Position numbers and translations under genes: made by a program
The notes under the pieces: generated by a model
Seen by the model: the letters and a program-made list of their open reading frames with translations, nothing else
The model's database searches: none
Told to the model about the DNA's origin: nothing
Shown: positions 48,483 through 57,374 of the stretch, one piece after another
Layout: each line of letters begins with the position of its first letter
How positions within the stretch are numbered: position 1 is the stretch's first letter
DNA from: Bradyrhizobium hereditatis
GTDB taxonomy: Bacteria; Pseudomonadota; Alphaproteobacteria; Rhizobiales; Xanthobacteraceae
Direction: 5' to 3'
DNA: 64,000 nt
NCBI RefSeq assembly: GCF_020329435.1
Contig: NZ_JAGKJK010000007.1
Coordinates: 248,001-312,000, forward strand

Positions 48483-48874
48483 AAGTCGCATTCGCTACCC
48501 AAGACTTGAGGCGCGTCGATGCGCATTTTGGCTGGGCCAAGTACATCGCGATCTATGATGTTGGGCCGATCGGGCACGTATTTCTGAAGGCAGTTCAGTT
48601 CGACGGCGATCTCAAGGAAGACGGCAACGAGGACAAGCTCGCGCCCAAGATCGAGGCAATCAAGGATTGCGCCATCCTCTATGTCGCGGCCATCGGCGGC
48701 TCCGGTGCCGCGAGGGTAGTGGCGAACAATATACATCCGATCAAGGTGAACAAGCCCGAGAACATCCTGGTGCTGGTCGAGAAGCTTCGGCACGTGCTGA
48801 AGGGTACGCCGCCACCCTGGCTGCGCAAGGCGCTGGCAAAGGACCAGGAGCGCACGCTCGATTTCGAAGAATGA
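48479..48874 (+). CDS. nifX: NifX, cofactor carrier
   Basis: Small protein (131 residues) of the NifX/NafY/VnfX family that binds NifB-cofactor or a later precursor and hands it to or from NifEN. It starts MKVAFATQDLRRVDAHFGWA, the typical beginning, and carries the fold's centre CAILYVAAIGGSGAARVVAN. Overlaps nifN by four bases and is followed after 7 bases by the DUF269 gene, so the whole set is translated from one message. Confidence 0.95.
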   Translation: MKVAFATQDLRRVDAHFGWAKYIAIYDVGPIGHVFLKAVQFDGDLKEDGNEDKLAPKIEAIKDCAILYVAAIGGSGAARVVANNIHPIKVNKPENILVLVEKLRHVLKGTPPPWLRKALAKDQERTLDFEE

Positions 48875-48881
48875 GGACGAC

Positions 48882-49352
48882 ATGACTGAAGTCGCGGATA
48901 TCGTGCAAACCGATCGCGCGCTCGATGCGCCATTCGTGAGGGAACTGATCAAGATCTGGCGCGCCCAGGACGTCCATGGCGCGTGGGACGGCAAGAGCGA
49001 TCTCGATTTGCTCGAACCGTATATTCTGGACAAGGAAAAACGGCGCGCGCTGCCGATCGTCGGCGATCCCGATCCGGATACGGTCTGGCGGCTGGAGCTG
49101 TTCTTCGATGCAGTCGCGCTCTCGATCGAGAAGGCGACGGGTGTGATGATCCAGCCGATGCTGAAGATGCACCATGAAGGCTTTGGCCGCATCGTGCTGA
49201 TCGGCGGGCGGCTGATCGTGGTGAACAAGCAGCTGCGCGATGTGCATCGCTTTGGCTTTGACAATCTCGCAAAGCTCGCCGCCGAGGGTGGCAAATACGT
49301 CGAAGGCGGCATCGAGATGACTCGGAAATTTTCCGACGTGGCGAACTATTGA
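48882..49352 (+). CDS. NifX-associated nitrogen fixation protein (DUF269)
   Basis: A conserved nif-cluster protein of 156 residues found directly behind nifX in most diazotrophs; its exact function is not settled. Marks: FVRELIKIWRAQDVHGAWDG, EKATGVMIQPMLKMHHEGFG, RLIVVNKQLRDVHRFGFDNL and the end KYVEGGIEMTRKFSDVANY. No membrane segment or cofactor motif. Behind AGGACGAC, 7 bases after nifX; the next gene follows after 9 bases. Confidence 0.93.
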   Translation: MTEVADIVQTDRALDAPFVRELIKIWRAQDVHGAWDGKSDLDLLEPYILDKEKRRALPIVGDPDPDTVWRLELFFDAVALSIEKATGVMIQPMLKMHHEGFGRIVLIGGRLIVVNKQLRDVHRFGFDNLAKLAAEGGKYVEGGIEMTRKFSDVANY

Positions 49353-49361
49353 GGGCAGCTC

Positions 49362-49562
49362 ATGAGCGAACTTGAAATCCTGAAAGCAGAAATAAGAAAG
49401 CTGTCGGTGAAGGCGACCAAGGCCAAGATGGATCTGCACGATTTGTCCGAGGAACTTCCCGTCAACTGGACCTCGATCTTGGCGGTGGCGCAGAAGGCGC
49501 ACGATGCCTTTGCCGAACTGGAGCGCAAGCGCGAGGATCTCAAGGCGCTAGAAAAGGCCTAA
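49362..49562 (+). CDS. Small nif-associated helical protein (DUF683/CCE_0567 type)
   Basis: A 66-residue all-helical protein, MSELEILKAEIRKLSVKATK followed by MDLHDLSEELPVNWTSILAV and AHDAFAELERKREDLKALEK. The pattern agrees with the DUF683 family, helical hairpins always placed between the NifX-associated protein and ferredoxin FdxB in alphaproteobacteria. Role unknown; perhaps a binding partner in cofactor assembly. GGGCAGCTC precedes the start. Confidence 0.9.
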   Translation: MSELEILKAEIRKLSVKATKAKMDLHDLSEELPVNWTSILAVAQKAHDAFAELERKREDLKALEKA

Positions 49563-49575
49563 AGGGTATCCGATC

Positions 49576-49875
49576 ATGTCATTTGCAACGCGCGACGGCC
49601 GCGACTGGACGCCGAACTACCTGATTTCAATTGATCCCAAGAAGTGCATCGGTTGTGGCCGCTGTTTCAAGGTCTGCGGTCGCGACGTCATGACGTTGAA
49701 GGGGATCAATGAGGAGGGCGATCTTGTCGATCTCGACGATGACGATGACGATGAGATCGAAAAGAAGATTATGGTGATGAATGACCAGGGCGCTTGTATC
49801 GGCTGCGGCGCCTGCGCCCGGGTTTGTCCGACCAACTGCCAGACCCACCAGCCCGCCGGAACGGAAGCCGCTTGA
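49576..49875 (+). CDS. fdxB: FdxB, nif-specific ferredoxin III
   Basis: A 99-residue ferredoxin of the nif-specific III type. The first cluster motif is CIGCGRCFKVCG and the second CIGCGACARVCPTNC. Between them lies an acidic loop (DLVDLDDDDDDEIEKK), longer and more acidic than in ordinary 2[4Fe-4S] ferredoxins. The start follows AAAGGGTATCCGATC. It is the last gene of the nif row and probably supplies electrons to nitrogenase or cofactor synthesis. No clear terminator was found behind it. Confidence 0.95.
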   Translation: MSFATRDGRDWTPNYLISIDPKKCIGCGRCFKVCGRDVMTLKGINEEGDLVDLDDDDDDEIEKKIMVMNDQGACIGCGACARVCPTNCQTHQPAGTEAA

Positions 49876-50059
49876 CAGCGCCTCTGTCCGCCTTTCCCGC
49901 AGGCAAGCGGGAGTTGGACGGCAAAGCCTCGCTGAAGGAACTCTCCATATGCTGCGCTCGGGGATAGAGCCCTTGGCGCCGATCCATTCCCGCCAGCTTG
50001 CGGTGCCGAGCCGACCCCAGGGTAGAGTCGCCCGCAATTCGCTTTGGATGGAATGCCGA

Positions 50060-50263
50060 TCACACGCTTATGTAATACACTTCATCTCGGTCCTTGCATG
50101 TTACGACTACACTGGTGGTACCCCGTAGAAGAGGGTGAGTTCTCGCTAGCTCCTCTGCCAAGCGCTCGGCCGCACGGAAGGCTTGCACCTCGTTTTCGAA
50201 TGCCAACCCGCAGGGGTCGTCGACATTCCGCTTTCCTGCGAGATTGAAATAAAAACGAAGCAT
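50060..50263 (-). CDS. DUF6894-like small protein
   Basis: A 67-residue protein starting MLRFYFNLAGKRNVDDPCGL with EVQAFRAAERLAEELARTHP after it. The pattern (R/Y-F/Y-F-N at the start, D-x-x-G, then a helix with A-x-x-A) is that of the DUF6894 family, very numerous and uncharacterised in Bradyrhizobium. The ATG at 50263 is chosen because the fold begins there; the frame is open to 50335. It converges on fdxB. Confidence 0.65.
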   Translation of the reverse strand: MLRFYFNLAGKRNVDDPCGLAFENEVQAFRAAERLAEELARTHPLLRGTTSVVVTCKDRDEVYYISV

Positions 50264-50502
50264 TGCTCGCCGGCCTTGTTGCACGTGAGAAAGAAAACAG
50301 ATTTTTATAAACGAGATGCGGTGATCGCATGTCACCCATAACGAAGTGTGCGCTTCCGGCTACCTAGCTCGAGGCTACTACGGGGCGTCAGACGATGAGC
50401 GGAGTGGGCGCCAATCACTTAGGCGGCGCAATCTCGGCGGAATTGTAGCTCATGGGTTTATCCTTGGTTGTTTTCGCCTACCGCAAATGAGGAAAAGGCA
50501 CA

Positions 50503-50646
50503 ATGCCGCTGGAGAAAAACAACTCAGATAGTTGGTACGCTTCGGACGAAAGTGAAGCATGCCGACTACAGCAACGACTTAAACGGCGCGTTCCGTGCAG
50601 TACGTACAAGCTTAACGATCAGGACGGCTCTCAAGAGGTCCAATAA
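50503..50646 (+). CDS. Possible small protein, 47 residues
   Basis: AGGAAAAGG lies 4 bases before the ATG. The product starts MPLEKNNSDSWYASDESEAC and ends NDQDGSQEVQ; it is polar and lacks any motif I know. The ribosome site is the main support. A similar polar 57-residue frame follows at 50745. Confidence 0.3.
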   Translation: MPLEKNNSDSWYASDESEACRLQQRLKRRVPCSTYKLNDQDGSQEVQ

Positions 50647-50744
50647 AGGCCGAAGCTTCGTTCTCGCGAAGGGGTGACTCCTTCGCAGAACCAGAGTCGG
50701 ACGATGCTCACGACGACTCGGTCGGAGAGGAATTCTCAATAGAT

Positions 50745-50918
50745 ATGACGGACGGTAGGGATCGCCCTGAATCATCAGTGACGACAGACGAACAGCGCGA
50801 GCTGGAGTGCTGCAAGCAGGAGATTGCGCATCTCAAGCAGTTGGTTGTGCGGCTTTCGGAGATTGTTATGCGCAACGTCGTACGGCACACCGAGGACCGA
50901 ACATCGGAACGCTTGTGA
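50745..50918 (+). CDS. Small coiled-coil protein, 57 residues
   Basis: The frame reads MTDGRDRPESSVTTDEQREL then CCKQEIAHLKQLVVRLSEIV and ends MRNVVRHTEDRTSERL. The centre, E-I-A-x-L-K-Q-L-V-V-x-L-S-E-I, is a helical pattern I associate with short conserved proteins scattered in bradyrhizobial genomes. Probably dimeric; function unknown. The ribosome site is weak (GAGAGG, far upstream). Confidence 0.45.
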   Translation: MTDGRDRPESSVTTDEQRELECCKQEIAHLKQLVVRLSEIVMRNVVRHTEDRTSERL

Positions 50919-51115
50919 ATTCTGAGCCTGCGCGCGCGGTGAAGCTTAACCTCGCGAGCGGCCGCTATGACGTCGAAGGCCGAAAATCGATCAGACATGA
51001 TCAGGGCAGCGCGGTCATTGGATTGTGGCGGTTTTGTCCTCAGAGCTCCAGAACGGCCTTCAAGCGAGCTTTCTCTAACGATGCTTGAGCGCAGTAAGCC
51101 TGTTAGCAAACTCGG

Positions 51116-51290
51116 TCACCTAGCGAGATCACCAAAAACAAACTCGTCGAGTGCTTCCTGTTGTGCGGCGAAGCTCGCAAAATGCTTGTAAGTCTTGTCC
51201 GTCAGCGACATCTGGACGACCCGGGCATCGCTGGTAGAGGGCTTGCGCCGCAAGAAGCCCTTCTTCTCCAGCAGCTTTGATTGCGTAGTG
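51116..51290 (-). pseudogene. MarR-family regulator, C-terminal relic
   Basis: In one minus-strand frame ending in TGA at 51116 one reads SKLLEKKGFLRRKPSTSDAR, then VVQMSLTDKTYKHFASFAAQ and EALDEFVFGDLAR. This is the wing and dimerisation end of a MarR regulator (L-x-x-K-G-x-L-x-R-x-x-S-x-x-D-x-R). The N-terminal half and recognition helix are not readable. It lies 350 bases behind the MFS gene on the same strand. Confidence 0.65.
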
Positions 51291-51642
51291 ACGAATGAAG
51301 CGCGCAGGAATGCGTGCGCGCCACGCTCTTCCCGGTCCGCAAGTCGTGTTGGCGCGGTTCATGGCAGCGGACAAAAGCTTTCGGAAGGCTCGCCGGGCGC
51401 CACAGCGCAACCGATGCATCTGAGCAAGATCAACGACGAACTTGCCGTAGTAGTCTGGTAGTAGTCTGGAGGAGCTGCATCATTGTGGCTTGCCTGCTTT
51501 GTATTCCTCAGTCAAAGCAGAGAAGTTGATGAAAAAGCATCCTGCGGAGATGCACAAAGGCTTATGAATACCGATCGATTATCTTCGAGAGTTTGATTCA
51601 GCTAGACGCAATCTGAATCGCGCTGGAACGCGATGATCGCGA
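51291..51642. other. Gap between marR relic and MFS gene
   Basis: Likely holds the unreadable 5' part of the marR relic; no gene otherwise. Confidence 0.3.
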
Positions 51643-53307
51643 TCAGAAACGCGAGATTTCTTGCTTCCCAAAGGCCTCGGACACGTTTTCCTTCCAGCGC
51701 ACCGATCCGAACGGGCGTTCCAACATGCGTCGGACCCGCACGGGCTCAGGGCCAATGTGGAAAGCAATTGCCTGCTGTTCAATCGCGCGCTCCGACGGAG
51801 TCGAGCGGTTGCGCTGGCGCAAATAATCGAGCCATGTCGGGCAGTGATAGCGCTCGGTCCATAGTTCGGGATCGGCGATGTCGCGCGCTATCGACCAGCC
51901 ATAAGCGCCATTGCGCTGCCGGAACAGCTGTACGTCCTGCATCATGTTGTGAAAGGACCGCGCATTCCCCTGCGTTACGCGATATTCGATCTCGACAACC
52001 AACGGGCCGCTGCGTCCGGTCAGCGCCAGCCGCACCTCAGGATCCTCAAGCACCTCGGCCTCTTCGCCCCACGCGCCGACGCGCGGCATGCGCCACCAAA
52101 GGCCTAGGAGCGGCGAGACCAACATCAGGGCGGCCGAGACCAGGAGCGCAGTTTGGACCCCAGCGGCATCGGTGAGATGGCCCCAACCCCAACTGCCGAC
52201 AGCAATCCCGCCGGAACTCGCCGCCTGATAGGCCGCGAGCGAGCGTCCCGCCACCCAGCGTGGCGCCGATAGCTGCACGCCAATATTGAACAGCGCCCAC
52301 GCCATCATCCACACGGCGCCCGCAAGAAAAAGCGCGGCCGTCGTCAGTATCGGCTCTCGGCTCAGCGCCACCGCGGCAATCGCACAGCCCATGGACAGCG
52401 CACAGGCGCGGATCGCCGCCTCGCCACTCATGCGCTTCCGCACCTCAGTGAGATTGAGAGCGCCGATCACCGCGCCCAGGCCAAAGGCGCTCAGCATGAT
52501 GCCATAGGTCTGGGCATCGCCATGGAGGAGATCGCGCGCCACTAGCGGCATCAGTGCGATGATCGCGCCGCCGATCGCGCCTGTTACCATGGAGCGGGTC
52601 AGAACGATCTTGATCGATGGCGAATTGGCGATGTAGCGCACGCCCGTAACGATGGCACGGTTAAACCTTTCAGGCGGCAGACGCGAAGGTTCGGAGAAAG
52701 GTTTCCACAGGAACAGCGCCAGCATTAGTGGCAGATAAAGCAGCGCGTTTAGTGCGAAAGCAGCTACTGCGCCAGCGGTCACAACGACAATGCCACCGAT
52801 TGCCGGACCTACACTGCGTGCGATATTGTAGCTGATGCTGTTCAGCGCGACGGCCGCGGGAAGCGTTTCCGACGGTACCTGTTCGCTGACCGAGGATTGC
52901 CAGGCCGGATCCATCAGCGCCACACCGCTGCCGACCACGAAGCATAGCGCCAATAACAGGTTCGGCGTGACTAGGCCGAGCCAGGCGAGGGCCGCCAGCG
53001 CGGCCGCGCCCGCGAGCGCGATACCAAGCGAAAATAGCATCACGATGCGCCGGTCATGCATGTCGGCAATGGCACCGGCCGGCATCGAGATCAGCATGAC
53101 CGGCAGCATCAAGGCGGTCTGGACCAGTGCGACCTTGTCGGCCGACGATGTCATCTGCGTCATCGCCCAAGCCGCGCCAACGCCCCGTATCAAGGCGCCA
53201 AGATTAGAGAAAAGACTCGCCAGCCATATGCGGCGGAACGTGACATGGTGGAACGGCGCAGTGATGCTATCGGCGCTGAAGGTCTGCGACTGGGGCAACT
53301 CGGTCAT
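51643..53307 (-). CDS. MFS exporter (EntS-like MFS_3) with C-terminal soluble domain
   Basis: A 554-residue inner-membrane transporter. Residues ~25-415 hold about 12 hydrophobic segments, with the MFS loop ADMHDRRIVMLFSLGIALAG between helices 2 and 3 and QSSVSEQVPSETLPAAVALN, typical of the enterobactin-exporter-like MFS_3 group. From about 430 on there is a soluble domain (LVVEIEYRVTQGNARSFHNM; NGAYGWSIARDIADPELWTE; YHCPTWLDYLRQRNRSTPSE) similar to the monooxygenase/NIPSNAP-like ferredoxin fold often attached to such transporters in rhizobia. The substrate is unknown; siderophores or drugs are usual. No regulator is intact nearby, only a marR relic. Confidence 0.88.
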   Translation of the reverse strand: MTELPQSQTFSADSITAPFHHVTFRRIWLASLFSNLGALIRGVGAAWAMTQMTSSADKVALVQTALMLPVMLISMPAGAIADMHDRRIVMLFSLGIALAGAAALAALAWLGLVTPNLLLALCFVVGSGVALMDPAWQSSVSEQVPSETLPAAVALNSISYNIARSVGPAIGGIVVVTAGAVAAFALNALLYLPLMLALFLWKPFSEPSRLPPERFNRAIVTGVRYIANSPSIKIVLTRSMVTGAIGGAIIALMPLVARDLLHGDAQTYGIMLSAFGLGAVIGALNLTEVRKRMSGEAAIRACALSMGCAIAAVALSREPILTTAALFLAGAVWMMAWALFNIGVQLSAPRWVAGRSLAAYQAASSGGIAVGSWGWGHLTDAAGVQTALLVSAALMLVSPLLGLWWRMPRVGAWGEEAEVLEDPEVRLALTGRSGPLVVEIEYRVTQGNARSFHNMMQDVQLFRQRNGAYGWSIARDIADPELWTERYHCPTWLDYLRQRNRSTPSERAIEQQAIAFHIGPEPVRVRRMLERPFGSVRWKENVSEAFGKQEISRF

Positions 53308-54067
53308 TTGGCTCCTGCTTCGCCTCCGATAATGTGAACCTGGGCCAGATCAGTGATGGTCCGGGCAACCTCGACGCTACCAGGCAACCTCGGTCTGCCT
53401 TGTCGATTTGGTCGACCCAGCAGCGGCATTGCTCGGTGAACGCGATCATCGTTCCGGTCTGGGCAGGGTTCGCGGTCAAGCACGGCATGTCCCGCTCGGT
53501 GGCGGTCTTGACTTCGAGATTGATGCTGATCGCGTAGCGGATGGACATGGCATTAGATCACGGCGACGTGAGGCGAGATCGCTGTCGCAGGCAAATCTCA
53601 GATGAACCTCTTGAACGGCCGAGTTCCGATATTTTGATCTCGTCAGGGTGGATGGGCCACGCGAGTGAATGGCGATACGATATTCGCGATTCTCAATTTG
53701 CCTTCGAACACCGATCTAAAGGAATTCTCCTCAGCTCTGTCGGCCGCAGCATAGAATAGAGTGACCAAACGCGGGTTTTGCGCGTTGTATGCGAGTGAGC
53801 GATGAAAAAATGCGTAAACGCAGCTCGCGCCTTGGATAGCGGCATCAGCCTATACTTTGGTTTTCGGACGAAGCATCATTGCAAAGGGCAAAGTCTGCAC
53901 TTGAGTACTTGAGGAGTTCATCGGACTGAATATCGAGCAAGACTTCTGCCACGGCCGCAAAGCGGGCGTAGCACTTCTCAAATACGACTGTCGTCCTGAA
54001 GAGAAGCCGAATGATTTGACGCTCGCTTCGAATTTCCATCGAGTGGGCCCGTGGGTCGTGTGGACAC
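53308..54067. other. 0.76-kb stretch without a firm gene
   Basis: A minus frame (53267-53548) beginning MSIRYAISINLEVKTATERD could be a short protein, but I recognise nothing and the MFS promoter must be here. Confidence 0.3.
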
Positions 54068-54340
54068 TTATCGCATCCATAGGACGATGGCAGCGAAAGT
54101 GACGACGGCACGGTAATTTCGGGCGGTCTTTTCGAAGCGGGTTGCGACGCGGCCGGAACTGCTTGAGTTTGAGAGGCACATTCCACGAGATGGCGCTGGA
54201 CATAGACATGCTTGTCTCGCGGATATTTGAGCGCGCGCGACGTGTTGGTGGGGATGATGGCGAGCCCGCCTTTGCGATAGTCTGGCGCAAGTGATCGGCC
54301 TCGTAGGCTGTATCGGGCCATGACGACCTCAACGGCGCGA
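54068..54340 (-). mobile_element. IS5-family transposase C-terminal relic
   Basis: The minus strand reads YEADHLRQTIA, then KGGLAIIPTNTSRALKYPRD with HVYVQRHLVEC, then, after a frame change, RVATRFEKTARNYRAVVTFA and IVLWMR-stop at 54068. This is the DDE end of IS5-type transposases (Y/E-R-x-x-L-I/V-E-x-x-F-x-x-L-K-x-F-R-R-V-A-T-R). At least two frameshifts; dead. Confidence 0.85.
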
Positions 54341-54777
54341 CGGAAACTGGAGGAGCTTCGATGCAAGTGCTGATGTCTGCAGAGCAGCTGTCTGAGGAAA
54401 TGCTCGGCTGACGCGCGAACAGCTTCCTGGGCAGGAGTCAAGCGGCTTAGGTTGGCATGTCACAAGCTCCAGAAGCCTAAACATTTACCTTCTTCGAAGC
54501 CGAATTCGATCCAGCTGCTCGGGGATCGGCGCGCTAACGCTCCGGCGTTCAGTCAGAAGCACACCTCCAAAGAAGGCCCCTCAATGTTCCTCAAGCGCGA
54601 TTTTCCTGAGGTTCGCCGCAAAACCGCGAATAATTGCGTAATTTCGCTGGGAAAATGCAATCTGTCCCCGAAGCAGCGGGAACAAGGCACCGGATTCGAA
54701 TAATGATTTATCAATTAACCGGTCAACGGCGCAAAGCAGCGACTGCTGCTCTCCTTGTAATGGAATCGAGAGTTTTT
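54341..54777. other. Stretch without recognisable gene
   Basis: Behind the IS5 relic; only short frames. Confidence 0.3.
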
Positions 54778-54876
54778 ATGCGCAATCAAGACTTTGTCTC
54801 CGGTAGTCTCCTGGCCCTGACGGCGGCCGGCCTCGCGCTGCTCTGCTCGAGCCTGCTCGCGTTTGCATTCATCTAA
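54778..54876 (+). CDS. Possible one-helix membrane peptide, 32 residues
   Basis: MRNQDFVSGSLLALTAAGLA followed by LLCSSLLAFAFI-stop: a polar start and a single hydrophobic helix. Upstream GGAATCGAGAG could serve as ribosome site. The frame is also open upstream from 54634, with less protein-like sequence. Real small membrane proteins look like this, but chance cannot be excluded. Confidence 0.3.
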   Translation: MRNQDFVSGSLLALTAAGLALLCSSLLAFAFI

Positions 54877-55255
54877 AGGCAGCGCGCTACTTGCGCTGCA
54901 AAAGCGCTCGCCGTGCGCAAAAATGCACGAGTCCCCTGAATCCAAAAGAAGATAACTTTGACGCTGAAATGGCTTTAATCTGAATGAAGGCCGAGAACAC
55001 AAGGCTGAGGCCGCTGGTATCTAAACGGAAATGACTAAGGTGAGAGGTTTCGGGGAGTCGCCGACACGGTTTGCCTTTACTCGCTCGATCTTCTTTCTGG
55101 TGTCACGATTTTGAGCCCGCCGGCAATGCCATTCCCGCAACTTCTTCGTCGTCAGTCCGGCTCGACGGTTTGCCGGGATGGATGATCCGAAAGAAAAGCG
55201 CGCCGGTCCTATTCATCGCGCAACCGCCAGCACTGCCCGATACTCGCAACTCATC
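54877..55255. other. Stretch without recognisable gene
   Basis: No supported frame or motif on either strand. Confidence 0.3.
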
Positions 55256-55465
55256 TCATCTAGCCCCACGTTCCGCTTTTGATCGCTCCTGCTCCAGAGC
55301 TTCCATACCGTTTCGATGCAGCCAAAGAAGTCCCCTTGCGAGCTGACGGAGATCGTTTCGCTTCGGACCAATGGGCAGCCGTCTTGCGCGACGAAGAGCG
55401 TCCGCAGCTTGCTTCTCCAACGGCGAGAATTCCCGCTCTGTCGGCATCACCTGATCTACTCTCAA
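55256..55465 (-). CDS. Small conserved-looking protein, 69 residues
   Basis: The frame reads MRVDQVMPTEREFSPLEKQA, then ADALRRARRLPIGPKRNDLR and QLARGLLWLHRNGMEALEQE. The centre, A-R-R-L-P-x-G-P-x-R-N-D-L-R-Q-L-A-x-G-L-x-W-L-x-x-x-G, corresponds to a motif I know from many short uncharacterised proteins of Bradyrhizobium. It is basic and helical. It overlaps frames on the other strand, which I regard as shadows. Confidence 0.5.
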   Translation of the reverse strand: MRVDQVMPTEREFSPLEKQAADALRRARRLPIGPKRNDLRQLARGLLWLHRNGMEALEQERSKAERGAR

Positions 55466-55860
55466 TCAAACGCTCCGTTAGCTACGCCGCTCAGGCGCCA
55501 AGTTTTGTGAAATGGTTCACAAAGGAAAAGCGTCGTGAACTGGTCAGGTAGCCCCCAGTCGTCTGTTTTCCTTTTGACGCAAGCGTTCACAAGAGACGCG
55601 GCATGAGCTTCGTGCAGACTGCAAACACATTCAAAGATGTGGATGGAGGCGAACGCGCGACAATGCACGACAGCTTGTCGGCGATCGTGATGCTTTGGAG
55701 GGCCCCGACCGCGCGCCTTAACGCTGCACCATTCTGAGAGCTGCGATTGATCGCGTACAAATGCGGCTCTGGCCGCTATCGAGGAGCTAGGCTGCCCCTA
55801 GCAAGAAAATAGCGTTTCTGCACTAGGCCGTCTGCGATGTGGCGCTGCGCTGTAGGAGAC
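55466..55860. other. Stretch without recognisable gene
   Basis: Only chance frames; may contain the lost 5' part of bioB. Confidence 0.3.
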
Positions 55861-56420
55861 CAGCTCAGACAAGCAGAGAGCGAGCCAAGCGAATTGCCCA
55901 GTGCGCCTGGCGCGCAATCCGAAAGACCGTGACGTTAAAGGTCCGCGATATGGTCAGCGCTGTGAAAGACCTCGGCGTGGAGACCTACGTCACGCTCGGC
56001 ATGCTGACTCCCTGGGCAGGCCGCACGGCTCGCCGAAGCTGGGCTCGACTCCTACAATCAGAATGTCGACACTTCGCCTGAGTTCTTCGACAAGATCATC
56101 ACCACCGCACCCTGCAGGATCGCATCGATACGCTGGCGCACGTGCGCAATGCCGGCATCGAGATCTGTAAGGCATCGTCGGCCTGGGTGAACGCGTTGAT
56201 GACCGAATGGGCTTGCTGGTTCTGCTCGCCAACCTGCCGAGCTATCCGGAGAGCGTTCAATCACCTTTGGAGTCAGGTCAAGGGCGTGCCCGTCAACGAT
56301 ACCGCGGAGAGGCTGAATCCGATCGCCCTGGTGCGGTTGATCGCGGTCGCCCGCATTCTAATGGTGAGAAGCCCTAGTGCGGCCCTCCGCCGGAGGTGTC
56401 GCCGGCAATATTTTTTCTCG
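55861..56420 (+). pseudogene. bioB: Biotin synthase (bioB), frameshifted remnant
   Basis: BioB is the radical-SAM enzyme that inserts sulfur into dethiobiotin. The remnant shows MVSAVKDLGVETYVTLGMLT, then in a shifted frame AEAGLDSYNQNVDTSPEFFD and KIITT...LQDRIDTLAHV, then RNAGIEIC, GLLVLLANLPSYPESV and SQVKGVPVNDTAERLNPIAL with VRLIAVARILM. These follow the second half of BioB in order. The N-terminal radical-SAM Cys motif is missing. At least four frameshifts, so dead. Next to it is another decayed sulfur-related gene (sfnG). Confidence 0.85.
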
Positions 56421-56832
56421 CACGGTAACAAACGATCCGTTCGTTGTGGATATTGGAAAGCGGGTTCTCCGACTGCGATGAAAAATAGCTTGTCTTCGAC
56501 TCGCGCAGCCGCTCTTTCTCTGAGACTATTGATGTCAATCAATGGTGCTTAGAGAGGGGAACACTGATGGTTTGGAATGACGTCTTCGACGAAGCCAACA
56601 ACTCCGGTCTGCGCACACCTCCGCGTCGTATGACTTGCGCGTCGTGTTGTTGACCTAATCCATTTCGCGTCAGCGTGCTGACACCGCAGATAGCGAACGC
56701 TTCTACAAGCCGTACCCTGCCGTCGGATTTTGAATAGATGCGTAGCCGCTTGTCTGAGCGGCGTGATGCAAGTTGCTGCCCGCTTTAATCAATCGTCCCG
56801 AGTCCCAACTCCAGCTTGCCGAGGAAAACAGG
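56421..56832. other. Stretch between bioB and sfnG relics
   Basis: Decayed DNA with no readable gene. Confidence 0.3.
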
Positions 56833-57260
56833 ATGACCACGATAACGATCCCATCAAATTCGCTTATTGGATGCCGAATGTGTCCGGTCGGCCCCGTTAT
56901 TTCGTCGATTGAGTAACGCACCAGCTGGGAGATCGACTACAATTGAAAGCGCGGCCAGATCGCCGAGAAGGCCGGCTTCGACTACGCCTTGACCAAATCC
57001 GTTTCACCGCTGGCTATGGCGCCGACAAGCAGCACGAATCGGTCAGCCTCTCGCACGCGCTACCCACCAGCCCATGGAACTCAGGGCTGGCCGTACTCAT
57101 TCGGACGAAGTTCAACGTGGGCGACAGCCAGGTCCAAAGAGGAAAGAGCGCTCCGTACGACCATGACAATCTTGCCGACAGGTTATCTTTCGATTTTTCT
57201 GGCGATTATTTCAGTTGCCTTCGACACGAAGACGTTATCACCTCACCAATAGTGTGAACT
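56833..57260 (+). pseudogene. SfnG-like dimethylsulfone monooxygenase, remnant
   Basis: Starts MTTITIPSNSLI with PIKFAYWMPNVSG, the opening of the SfnG/luciferase-like FMNH2-dependent monooxygenases. Then in shifted frames come QLGDRLQ, an eroded GQIAEKAGFDYALTK, QIRFTAGYGADKQHESVSLS and HALPTS. The family continues for another ~250 residues, but here an early deletion follows and only a fragment resembling GDYF is left. Several frameshifts and a stop; dead. Intact enzymes release sulfite and formaldehyde from dimethylsulfone. Confidence 0.78.
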
Positions 57261-57374
57261 AAAGCGTCATTTGAACTTCAAGATCGCAGCATATCTGCTT
57301 TGGGTCGGATGCTGCGGCAGCCTCGCTGCCCCGATGCTACTACGTGGTACGTTGAGCTTGGAGGAGGATGTGAC

